Below are positions 51,612 through 58,980 of a stretch of DNA of 64,000 bases, one piece after another. The notes beneath the pieces were generated by a model, which was given only the letters and a program-made list of their open reading frames with translations, was not told the DNA's origin and made no database searches. The stretch's first letter is position 1. The number at the start of each line of letters is the position of its first letter. The DNA is from Marivita sp. Its GTDB lineage: Bacteria; Pseudomonadota; Alphaproteobacteria; Rhodobacterales; Rhodobacteraceae. The translations under genes were made by a program, and so were the position numbers. The stretch spans positions 1 to 64,000 of the forward strand of contig NZ_JAIPUT010000001.1 in NCBI RefSeq assembly GCF_020055635.1, written 5' to 3'.

Positions 51612-52604
51612 ATGCCGACGCAGACGACACATTCAGAGACCGTGCATTTGCCGCAGACGCTTGAGCCGCGCAATCCGGGGATGGCACTGGATCTCGATTG
51701 GGTGATGCGGGCCACGGCGAACCGGTCGGCGATCGAGCGACGCGCGGCGGGCCTGCCGGCGCGGCGGTCGGTGAAGAAGGATCATCAGGCGGCGTGGCTG
51801 TGCCGGGCGGTGACCTGCATCGATCTCACGACGCTGGCCGGAGACGACACGGTGGGCCGGGTCAACCGCCTGTGTGCCAAGGCGCGGCAGCCGGTACGGG
51901 CGGATCTGCTGGCGGCGCTGGGCATGGACGACCTGACTGTGGGCGCGGTCTGCGTTTACCATGACATGGTTGCCCCCGCGGTCGCGGCGCTGGCCGGGTC
52001 GGGCATTCCGGTTGCCGCGGTGTCCACGGGCTTTCCCGCGGGGCTGTCGCCGTTTCATCTGCGGGTGGCCGAGATCGAGGAGAGCGTCAAGGCGGGTGCT
52101 GCCGAGATCGACATCGTGATCTCGCGGCGGCATGTGCTGACCGGCAATTGGCAGACGCTCTATAACGAAATGCGGGCCTTTCGCGCCGCTTGTGGCGAGG
52201 CGCATGTGAAGGCGATCCTTGCCACCGGAGAGCTTGGGACGTTGCAGAACGTGGCGCGAGCCTCGCTGGTCTGCATGATGGCGGGGGCGGATTTCATCAA
52301 GACCTCGACCGGCAAGGAAAGCGTGAACGCCACGCTGCCGGTGTCCCTGGTGATGATCCGGGCGATCCGCGACTATTTCGAGGAGACCGGCTATCGTGTC
52401 GGCTACAAGCCTGCGGGCGGGATTTCCAAGGCGAAGGATGCCTTGGTGTATCTGGCGCTGATGAAGGAAGAGCTGGGCGACCGGTGGGTGCGGAACGACC
52501 TGTTCCGGTTCGGAGCCTCGTCGCTTCTGGGCGATATCGAGCGGCAGTTGGAGCATCATGTCACCGGAGCCTATTCGGCGTCCTGGCGGCATGCGGTTGG
52601 CTGA
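51612..52604 (+). CDS. deoC: deoxyribose-phosphate aldolase
   Basis: This 330-residue class I aldolase is of the longer DeoC type. The catalytic Schiff-base lysine is in 'AHVKAILATGEL', with 'ADFIKTSTGKE' and 'GYKPAGGISKA' supplying the phosphate site and second lysine. It splits 2-deoxyribose 5-phosphate into glyceraldehyde 3-phosphate and acetaldehyde. The following gene encodes an aldehyde dehydrogenase that could oxidise the acetaldehyde, a sensible operon. GAGGAATGCC precedes the ATG. Other nucleoside-catabolism genes (deoA, deoD) are not in the window. Confidence 0.95.
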   Translation: MPTQTTHSETVHLPQTLEPRNPGMALDLDWVMRATANRSAIERRAAGLPARRSVKKDHQAAWLCRAVTCIDLTTLAGDDTVGRVNRLCAKARQPVRADLLAALGMDDLTVGAVCVYHDMVAPAVAALAGSGIPVAAVSTGFPAGLSPFHLRVAEIEESVKAGAAEIDIVISRRHVLTGNWQTLYNEMRAFRAACGEAHVKAILATGELGTLQNVARASLVCMMAGADFIKTSTGKESVNATLPVSLVMIRAIRDYFEETGYRVGYKPAGGISKAKDALVYLALMKEELGDRWVRNDLFRFGASSLLGDIERQLEHHVTGAYSASWRHAVG

Positions 52605-52610
52605 GGCCGT

Positions 52611-52636
52611 GTTTGCATATTTTTGAAGAGAAGAAG
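52611..52636 (+). repeat. dispersed extragenic repeat copy F, doubling as a ribosome site
   Basis: GTTTGCATATTTTTG followed by AAGAGAAGAAG fills the deoC-ALDH16 spacer and ends two bases before the ALDH16 ATG. Here the repeat must supply the translation-initiation region. Confidence 0.7.
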
Positions 52637-52638
52637 CC

Positions 52639-54987
52639 ATGACCGTGCGAGAGATATTCGAGACGATGGACTATGGGACAGCGCCGGAATCGGCGGGTGA
52701 TGCTCTGGCGTGGCTGGTCGATCAGGGGGATCGGTTCGGGCATTTCATCGGCGGCGCGATGACGGACCCCGGTGACGTCTTCGAGAGCCGCAATCCGGCG
52801 ACGGGTGAGGTGCTGGCACATGTCTCGCAAGCCACCCAAGCCGATGTGGACGCGGCCGTTGCCGCAGCGCGCAAGGCGCAGAATGGCTGGGCCAAGCTGG
52901 GTGGCGCGGGGCGCGCGCGGTATCTCTATGCGCTGGCGCGGCTGTTGCAAAAGCATGCGCGGCTGTTCGCGGTGCTGGAGACATTGGACAACGGCAAGCC
53001 GATCCGCGAAAGCCGGGATATCGATATCCCCCTGGCGCAGCGGCATTTCTACTATCACGCAGGGCAGGCGCAATTGTTCGACAGCGAATATGCCGGGCGT
53101 GTCGCGCATGGCGTGTGCGGGCAGGTGGTGCCGTGGAACTTTCCGCTCTTGATGCTGGCGTGGAAGGTGGCACCTGCTTTGGCAGCGGGCAACACGGTGG
53201 TGTTGAAGCCTGCGGAATACACCTCGCTGACCGCGCTCTTGTTTGCAGACATCTGCCGTCAGGCGGGGTTGCCCAAAGGTGTGGTGAATATCGTGACCGG
53301 TGACGGCGCGGTGGGCGAAATGATCGTCACCCATCCGGACGTGGACAAGGTGGCCTTTACCGGGTCCACCGCCGTGGGGCGGCGTATTCGCGAGGCGACC
53401 GCCGGATCAGGCAAGGCGCTGACGCTCGAGCTGGGGGGCAAGTCGCCCTATATCGTGTTCGAGGATGCCGATCTGGATAGCGCTGTCGAAGGATTGGTCG
53501 ACGCGATCTGGTTCAACCAGGGGCAGGTCTGCTGTGCCGGGTCGCGGCTTTTGGTGCAGGAAGGTGTCGCGGAGCGGTTCCATACCAAGCTGCGCGCACG
53601 GATGGACAAGCTGCGGGTCGGGTCGCCGATGGACAAATCGGTGGATGTTGGGGCTATTGTCGATCCGAAACAGTTGGAGACCATCACGCGACTGGTCGAC
53701 GGCAATACGGCGGGCGAGACCTATCGCGCCAATTGCGAGATGCCGGAGAGCGGGTGTTTCTACCCGCCGACCCTGATCACCGGGCTGAGCAGTGCTGATC
53801 CGCTGATGCAGGAAGAGATCTTCGGGCCGGTTCTGGTGGGCACGACCTTCCGCACACCGTCGGAAGCCGTCGAACTGGCGAACAACACGCGCTACGGGCT
53901 GGCGGCGACGTTGTGGTCGGAGAATATCAACGTTGCTTTGGACATCGCGCCAAAGCTGGCGTCCGGGGTGGTCTGGATCAACGGGACCAACATGTTCGAC
54001 GCCGCCGCCCCCTTTGGCGGCGTGCGCGAGAGCGGGTTCGGGCGTGAGGGCGGGCCGGAAGGGATGATGGCCTATACGCGGCCATCGGGCAGCGGCAAGC
54101 CTCTTGGCAAGATTGCGGGCTTCGGCAGCGGGCCGGAGACCGAACCGCAAGCGGTGGACCGGACGGCGAAGCTTTATGTCGGGGGCAAGCAGGCGCGGCC
54201 TGACGGGGGCTATGCCTATGAGGTCTACACCAAGGCGGGCAAGCTGCTTGGGCAGGCACCCCTGGCGAACCGCAAGGATGTGCGCAATGCGGTCGAGGCG
54301 GCGCGCGGGGCCAAGGGATGGTCCGGGACGACAGCGCATCTGAGGGCGCAGATCCTGTATTACCTAGCCGAGAACCTGGCCGCACGGACAGACGAGTTCG
54401 CCACGCGGATCAACCAGATGACCGGCGCGCGCAATGGTGTCGCAGAGGTGGATGTGGCGGTGAACCGATTGTTCACCTATGCCGCCTGGACCGACAAGTT
54501 CGACGGGCGCGTGGCGCAGGTGCCCTTGCGTGGTGTGGCGCTGGCCATGCGTGAACCGTGCGGGGTGATCGGCGCGTTTTGCCCGGATGATCATCCGTTG
54601 CTGGGTCTGGTGTCGCTGATGGCGCCTGCGATCGCGATGGGCAACCGCGTGGTGCTGGTCGCGTCAGAGCCGTTTCCGTTGGCGGCAACGGATTTCTACC
54701 AGGTGCTCGACACGTCGGACGTGCCCGGGGGGGTGGTCAATATCCTGACCGGGCGGCACGCAGAACTTGCGCCGACCTTGGCGCGCCATATGGATGTCGA
54801 GGCCGTCTGGTCGTTCTCGTCGACGGATCTTTCGGTCGAGATCGAACGCGGCGCGGCGGCCAATCTCAAGCGAACCTGGGTCAACGGCGGTCTGACCCGC
54901 AACTGGATGGGAACCGATGGCGAAGGCCGCGCGTTTCTTGAAGCGGCAACCGAAACAAAGACAGTGTGGGTTCCTTATGGCGCATGA
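52639..54987 (+). CDS. two-domain aldehyde dehydrogenase of the ALDH16 type
   Basis: This 782-residue protein is a fusion of two ALDH domains. The N-terminal one (about 30-480) is complete, with 'PWNFPLLMLAWKVAPALAAGN', 'LELGGKSPYIVFED' and catalytic Cys298 in 'NQGQVCCAGSR'. The second (about 515-780) has the coenzyme-fold pattern ('REPCGVIGAFCPDDHPLLG') but no catalytic Cys motif. That is the ALDH16 architecture, known from Loktanella, another Rhodobacteraceae member, in which the C-terminal domain is non-catalytic and structural. Being cotranscribed with deoC, it probably oxidises acetaldehyde to acetate. Only the repeat separates it from deoC. Confidence 0.9.
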   Translation: MTVREIFETMDYGTAPESAGDALAWLVDQGDRFGHFIGGAMTDPGDVFESRNPATGEVLAHVSQATQADVDAAVAAARKAQNGWAKLGGAGRARYLYALARLLQKHARLFAVLETLDNGKPIRESRDIDIPLAQRHFYYHAGQAQLFDSEYAGRVAHGVCGQVVPWNFPLLMLAWKVAPALAAGNTVVLKPAEYTSLTALLFADICRQAGLPKGVVNIVTGDGAVGEMIVTHPDVDKVAFTGSTAVGRRIREATAGSGKALTLELGGKSPYIVFEDADLDSAVEGLVDAIWFNQGQVCCAGSRLLVQEGVAERFHTKLRARMDKLRVGSPMDKSVDVGAIVDPKQLETITRLVDGNTAGETYRANCEMPESGCFYPPTLITGLSSADPLMQEEIFGPVLVGTTFRTPSEAVELANNTRYGLAATLWSENINVALDIAPKLASGVVWINGTNMFDAAAPFGGVRESGFGREGGPEGMMAYTRPSGSGKPLGKIAGFGSGPETEPQAVDRTAKLYVGGKQARPDGGYAYEVYTKAGKLLGQAPLANRKDVRNAVEAARGAKGWSGTTAHLRAQILYYLAENLAARTDEFATRINQMTGARNGVAEVDVAVNRLFTYAAWTDKFDGRVAQVPLRGVALAMREPCGVIGAFCPDDHPLLGLVSLMAPAIAMGNRVVLVASEPFPLAATDFYQVLDTSDVPGGVVNILTGRHAELAPTLARHMDVEAVWSFSSTDLSVEIERGAAANLKRTWVNGGLTRNWMGTDGEGRAFLEAATETKTVWVPYGA

Positions 54988-55086
54988 TCGCCAATTTTCG
55001 TCGGGGTCATTGAGAATGTACGGATGCAATGCTATTTTCATGGTACCCAGCGCCGGGGCGGAACGGCGTTCATACTTAGGAGGACG

Positions 55087-55143
55087 ATGTCCTGTCTTTT
55101 CAAACGGATGTGGCGCGTGCCACTGACGGGGGTCTGCCCATGA
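55087..55143 (+). CDS. possible 18-codon leader peptide coupled to rsfS
   Basis: A strong ribosome site (TAGGAGG, 3-4 bases upstream) precedes ATG 55087, which opens an 18-codon frame, MSCLFKRMWRVPLTGVCP. Its TGA overlaps the rsfS ATG as ATGA (55140-55143). The arrangement is that of a translationally coupled leader. rsfS itself has only a modest ribosome site. The peptide has no recognisable family, and the frame could be fortuitous. Confidence 0.42.
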   Translation: MSCLFKRMWRVPLTGVCP

Positions 55144-55505
55144 CCGGCACACCCGGAACCGGATCAGCCAGCGAAGCGACGCTCGCGGCGATTCTTTCTG
55201 AACTCGATGAAAACAAGGCCGACGACATCGTGCAGATCGATCTGCGCGGCAAAACGTCGATCGGCGACTACATGGTTGTCTGCTCTGGACGGTCGACCCG
55301 GCAGGTCTCGGCACTGGCCGAGAAGCTGGTGGAAAAGCTGAAATCCGAGCGCGGTATCCTGTCCAAGGTCGAAGGCAAGGAAACCGGTGATTGGGTGCTG
55401 ATCGACACCGGTGACGTGATCGTGCACATTTTCCGGCCGGAAGTGCGGGAATTCTACCAGTTGGAAAAAATGTGGCTCCCGGCAGGGACCGCGCTGACCA
55501 ACTAG
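55140..55505 (+). CDS. rsfS: ribosome silencing factor
   Basis: This 121-residue protein matches RsfS (YbeB/DUF143) with 'KADDIVQIDLRGKTSIGDYMVVCSGRS' (in two halves), 'KVEGKETGDWVLIDTGDVIVHIF' and 'REFYQLEKMWLP'. It binds L14 on the large subunit and blocks subunit joining when nutrients are scarce. ATG 55140 is used; an in-frame GTG 55110 would add ten residues. It is one base before rlmH, so the two are an operon, as in many proteobacteria. A short leader ORF overlaps its start. Confidence 0.95.
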   Translation: MTGTPGTGSASEATLAAILSELDENKADDIVQIDLRGKTSIGDYMVVCSGRSTRQVSALAEKLVEKLKSERGILSKVEGKETGDWVLIDTGDVIVHIFRPEVREFYQLEKMWLPAGTALTN

Positions 55506-55506
55506 G

Positions 55507-55980
55507 ATGCGGGTGCATCTTCGCGCGGTCGGGCGGCTTGCGGGCCGGTCTGAAGAACGCGCTTTGGTCGATGACTACCTGGCCCGTTTCGGCCAGACAG
55601 GTCGGGGTCTTGGTTGGCGCTTTGGCGGCGAGACCGAGGTCGAGGACAAGAAGAACGGTGGGATGGCAGCCGAGGCGGCTTTGCTGCGGGCGTCCATTCC
55701 GGCCGGTTCCCTGATCGTCTGTCTGGACGAGCGTGGCGTTCTGATGTCCTCGCCGGAGTTTTCCAGGAAATTGCAGGCATGGGCCGACCAAGGTGTTCCG
55801 GACGTGAGTTTTGTCATTGGCGGGGCGGACGGGATCGATCCGTCCTTGCGGGCCCAAGCGGATGCCCTGCTGTCCTTCGGAAAGATGGTCTGGCCACACA
55901 AGCTGGTGCGGGTGATGGTGGCCGAGCAATTGTATCGCGCCGCGTCGATCATCGCGGGGTCACCGTATCATCGGGACTAG
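55507..55980 (+). CDS. rlmH: 23S rRNA (pseudouridine1915-N3)-methyltransferase
   Basis: This 157-residue SPOUT methyltransferase ends with the RlmH signature 'FGKMVWPHKLVRVMVAEQLYRAASIIAGSPYHR' (shown as MVWPHKLVRVMVAEQLYRA and GSPYHR). The SAM-binding knot is seen in 'FVIGGADGID'. It methylates m3-pseudouridine 1915 in helix 69 of 23S rRNA. It starts one base after the rsfS stop; both act on the large ribosomal subunit. Confidence 0.96.
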   Translation: MRVHLRAVGRLAGRSEERALVDDYLARFGQTGRGLGWRFGGETEVEDKKNGGMAAEAALLRASIPAGSLIVCLDERGVLMSSPEFSRKLQAWADQGVPDVSFVIGGADGIDPSLRAQADALLSFGKMVWPHKLVRVMVAEQLYRAASIIAGSPYHRD

Positions 55981-56076
55981 GGTTTCGACGTGGCGTCGCC
56001 GATCCGGCCGTCCGCGGAAGCTCTGCATCCCCCGACCTCTTCGGAATGTTGCCGGCCCAGGGAAACCGGGTTTGGC

Positions 56077-56880
56077 TCAGGTGTAGGCGATCGCCAGAAG
56101 GACCACGCCAACGACGATGCGATAGATCACGTAAGGTGTGAAGCTCACCGATTTGAGCAGTTTGAACATCAACTTCAGCGCGGCGAGCGCTGCCAGGAAC
56201 GCGAAGAGTGCGGCGATGGCGGCGTCCTTGACGATGGCCATGTCGGTGACTCGCGCGACCTCGACGCTCAGCAGGGCACCCGAGGCGAGGATTGTCGGGA
56301 TCGACATGAGCATCGCCAGCCGTGCCGCGCTCTCGCGGTCATAGCCCAGATGTCGTCCGGCGGTGATCGTGATGCCCGAGCGCGAGGTGCCCGGGACCAG
56401 CGCGAGCGCCTGCCACAGGCCCATGATGACGGCATCCCTCAGGCTCCAGTTCGTGGCGCGTTTGACGGTCGGACCGGTCTGGTCTGCCCAGTAGAGCACG
56501 ACGCCGAAAACCAGCATCATCCAGCCGATCACGGCGGTGGAGCGCAGCAGGTCGCTCAGCCCGCTGAGCTTGAGCACGAGACCGAGGGCGACCACCGGGA
56601 TCGTCGCGACGATCAGGCAAAGCGCCCAGAATGCGCCCTGGGTGTCCACGCGGCCTTTCGCCAACCGGCCAAGGCCGAAGGTCACAAGCTTAACGTCGGA
56701 CCAGAAATAGAGTATGACGGCCACCAATGTGCCGACATGGACCGCGACATCCAGAACGAGTCCCTGATCGGTCAGGCCAGTCAGATTCGGCAGGAGAATC
56801 AGGTGACCGGACGAGGAAATTGGCAGGAATTCCGTAACACCCTGAATTAACGCCAGGATCAGGAGATGTGTCAGGGCCAT
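56077..56880 (-). CDS. uppP: undecaprenyl-diphosphatase
   Basis: This 267-residue membrane enzyme has eight helices and the BacA/UppP signatures 'ALIQGVTEFLPISSSGHLIL' (Glu and Ser-Ser-Ser-Gly-His) and 'LALVPGTSRSGITITAGRHLG', the Arg-Ser-Gly catalytic loop. It recycles undecaprenyl pyrophosphate to the monophosphate for cell-wall synthesis and can confer bacitracin tolerance. It is divergent from gltD across a 220-base spacer that contains a long inverted repeat. Confidence 0.96.
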   Translation of the reverse strand: MALTHLLILALIQGVTEFLPISSSGHLILLPNLTGLTDQGLVLDVAVHVGTLVAVILYFWSDVKLVTFGLGRLAKGRVDTQGAFWALCLIVATIPVVALGLVLKLSGLSDLLRSTAVIGWMMLVFGVVLYWADQTGPTVKRATNWSLRDAVIMGLWQALALVPGTSRSGITITAGRHLGYDRESAARLAMLMSIPTILASGALLSVEVARVTDMAIVKDAAIAALFAFLAALAALKLMFKLLKSVSFTPYVIYRIVVGVVLLAIAYT

Positions 56881-56943
56881 GGCGTGTCGTCCAGTGGTTC
56901 TTGTGCTTGTGGGTATAAAGCCTTGAAAACAATTATGAAGCCT

Positions 56944-56972
56944 TATTTTAAGTCCGGATCGGACCTAAAATA
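56944..56972. promoter_or_regulatory. 29-base inverted repeat in the uppP-gltD divergent spacer
   Basis: TATTTTAAGTCC (56944-56955) and GGACCTAAAATA (56961-56972) are 12-base arms with one mismatch, separated by GGATC. The site is 63 bases from the uppP start and about 130 from gltD. Its AT-rich outer arms and GC core suggest a protein-binding operator rather than a terminator. Confidence 0.5.
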
Positions 56973-57100
56973 GCTGCAATGCAGCAAGAGTTTCGCTGAC
57001 GGGTCGAAAAAATAGTGAAAATAGGTCAGCATAACTGACTTTTCTTTCCCGTTGCTCTTCTATAATCAGACGCGACCACAGGTAAGGAAGGACGTGAGTC

Positions 57101-58534
57101 ATGGCGAAGCAGCCGATGTTGAAGTTCGTGAAGGTTCAGCGCGACATGCCCACAAAGCGCGACGCAGAGCAGCGCCGTGCGGACTTCCACGAGATTTATG
57201 CCGAATACGCCGATGCCAAGGCGCAAGAGCAGTCGAGCCGCTGTTCGCAATGCGGCGTGCCCTATTGCCAGTCGCATTGCCCGCTGCACAACAACATCCC
57301 CGACTGGTTGCGACTGACGGCCGAAGGCCGCCTGCAAGAGGCCTACGAGGTCAGCCAGGCGACCAATACCTTTCCCGAGATTTGTGGCCGTATCTGCCCG
57401 CAGGACCGTCTGTGCGAAGGCAATTGCGTGATCGAGAAATCCGGCCACGGAACCGTCACCATCGGCGCGGTCGAGAAATACATCACCGACACCGCCTGGG
57501 ATGAAGGCTGGGTCAAGCCGATCACCCCGGCGCAGGAGCGCAAGGAAAGCGTCGGGATCATCGGCGCCGGACCGGGCGGCCTCGCAGCGGCGGACGTGCT
57601 GCGCCGTCAAGGTGTGCAGGTGACCGTATACGATCGCTACGACCGCGCGGGCGGCTTGATGACCTACGGCATCCCCGGCTTCAAACTTGAAAAGCCGGTG
57701 GTCATGCGTCGCAACGAACAGCTTGAACTGGGTGGCGTGCGCTTCGTGCTCAATTGCAACGTCGGCGACGACATGTCCTTCGAGGACATCCGCGACCAGC
57801 ATGACGCGGTAATCATCGCCACCGGTGTCTACAAGTCGCGTGATCTGGGTGGGCCGGGATCCGGGGCCGATGGCATCGTCAGGGCGCTGGATTACCTGAC
57901 CGCGTCGAACCGCAAGAGCTTTGGTGACGCGGTTCCTGAGTTCGAAAGCGGCGAGTTGAATGCCGAAGGCAAGAAAGTCGTGGTGATCGGCGGCGGCGAC
58001 ACCGCGATGGATTGCGTGCGCACGGCGATCCGCCAGGGCGCCGAGAGCGTCAAATGCCTGTATCGCCGCGACCGCGCCAACATGCCGGGCTCGCAGCGCG
58101 AGGTGCAGAATGCCGAGGAAGAAGGTGTTCAGTTCGAATGGCTGACCGCGCCCAAGGGTTTTGCCGGAGACCCGGTCACGGGCGTCATGGTGCAGCGGAT
58201 GCGTCTGGGTCTGCCCGATGCGACCGGGCGCCAGATGCCCGAGATCATCGAAGGCTCGGACTATGTCGAACCCGCCGACCTGGTGATCAAGGCGCTGGGA
58301 TTCGAGCCAGAGGAACTGCCGACGCTTTGGGGTGTCCCCGAACTGGAAGTGACCCGCTGGGGCACGGTAAAGGCCGAGTTCACCACGGGCGCGACCGCTT
58401 TGCCGGGGGTTTACGCTGTTGGCGACATCGTGCGCGGGGCATCGCTGGTCGTCTGGGCCATTCGGGACGGGCGCGACTGTGCCGATGCGGTGATGCACCA
58501 GTTGAACGGCGCAACTGCCGTGGCTGCGGAGTAA
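57101..58534 (+). CDS. gltD: glutamate synthase (NADPH) small subunit
   Basis: This 477-residue subunit has the two N-terminal 4Fe-4S cysteine groups (CSQCGVPYCQSHC and CGRICPQDRLCEGNC), the FAD site 'VGIIGAGPGGLAAADVL' and the NADPH site 'VVVIGGGDTAMDCVRTA'. It passes electrons from NADPH to GltB. The usual GltBD enzyme makes two glutamates from glutamine and 2-oxoglutarate. In this genome the order is gltD, a GFA-family gene, then gltB, all in one direction. Confidence 0.96.
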   Translation: MAKQPMLKFVKVQRDMPTKRDAEQRRADFHEIYAEYADAKAQEQSSRCSQCGVPYCQSHCPLHNNIPDWLRLTAEGRLQEAYEVSQATNTFPEICGRICPQDRLCEGNCVIEKSGHGTVTIGAVEKYITDTAWDEGWVKPITPAQERKESVGIIGAGPGGLAAADVLRRQGVQVTVYDRYDRAGGLMTYGIPGFKLEKPVVMRRNEQLELGGVRFVLNCNVGDDMSFEDIRDQHDAVIIATGVYKSRDLGGPGSGADGIVRALDYLTASNRKSFGDAVPEFESGELNAEGKKVVVIGGGDTAMDCVRTAIRQGAESVKCLYRRDRANMPGSQREVQNAEEEGVQFEWLTAPKGFAGDPVTGVMVQRMRLGLPDATGRQMPEIIEGSDYVEPADLVIKALGFEPEELPTLWGVPELEVTRWGTVKAEFTTGATALPGVYAVGDIVRGASLVVWAIRDGRDCADAVMHQLNGATAVAAE

Positions 58535-58539
58535 GGCGC

Positions 58540-58980
58540 GTGGGTGTCCGGAGCGGACATTGCCTCTGTGGCGCGGTGACGGTCAGGGGGGACGTGTCCG
58601 ACACGGCGCAGGCCTGCCATTGCCAGCAGTGCCAGCGCTGGACGGGGGGCGGGCCGCTTTTCGCGGTCCGCGTCCACGACCTCGAGTTGACGGGCGAAGA
58701 CGCGATCCACGCCTACGATCACAGCAACTGGGGCCGGCGCGCCGTCTGCGGCACATGCGGGTCGACGCTTTACTGGAAGTTGCAGACCGGTCCGGTCGCC
58801 TTTGTCGCGCTGGGCCTTCTGGACGACCAGAGTGGCATCACGATTGCCGAAGAGATTTTTATTGATTCACGTCCCGACTGGTTCCCGCCCTTTGCAGGCG
58901 CGATCCAGCGGACCGAAGCAGAGATGAAAGCGCAGCTTGCTGCGTTTCTGGAAAAGGAGACAGGCCATGACCACGTATGA
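58540..58980 (+). CDS. GFA family (glutathione-dependent formaldehyde-activating-like) zinc protein
   Basis: This 146-residue protein carries the GFA zinc-binding pattern 'GHCLCGAVTV', 'ACHCQQCQRWTGG' and 'RAVCGTCGSTLYW'. The family name comes from Gfa of Paracoccus, which speeds formaldehyde-glutathione conjugation in vitro, but most members have no proven function. GTG 58540 is the only plausible start, with AAGG a few bases upstream. The gene lies six bases after gltD and overlaps gltB by 14 bases, so it is locked into the glutamate-synthase operon. Confidence 0.86.
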   Translation: MGVRSGHCLCGAVTVRGDVSDTAQACHCQQCQRWTGGGPLFAVRVHDLELTGEDAIHAYDHSNWGRRAVCGTCGSTLYWKLQTGPVAFVALGLLDDQSGITIAEEIFIDSRPDWFPPFAGAIQRTEAEMKAQLAAFLEKETGHDHV

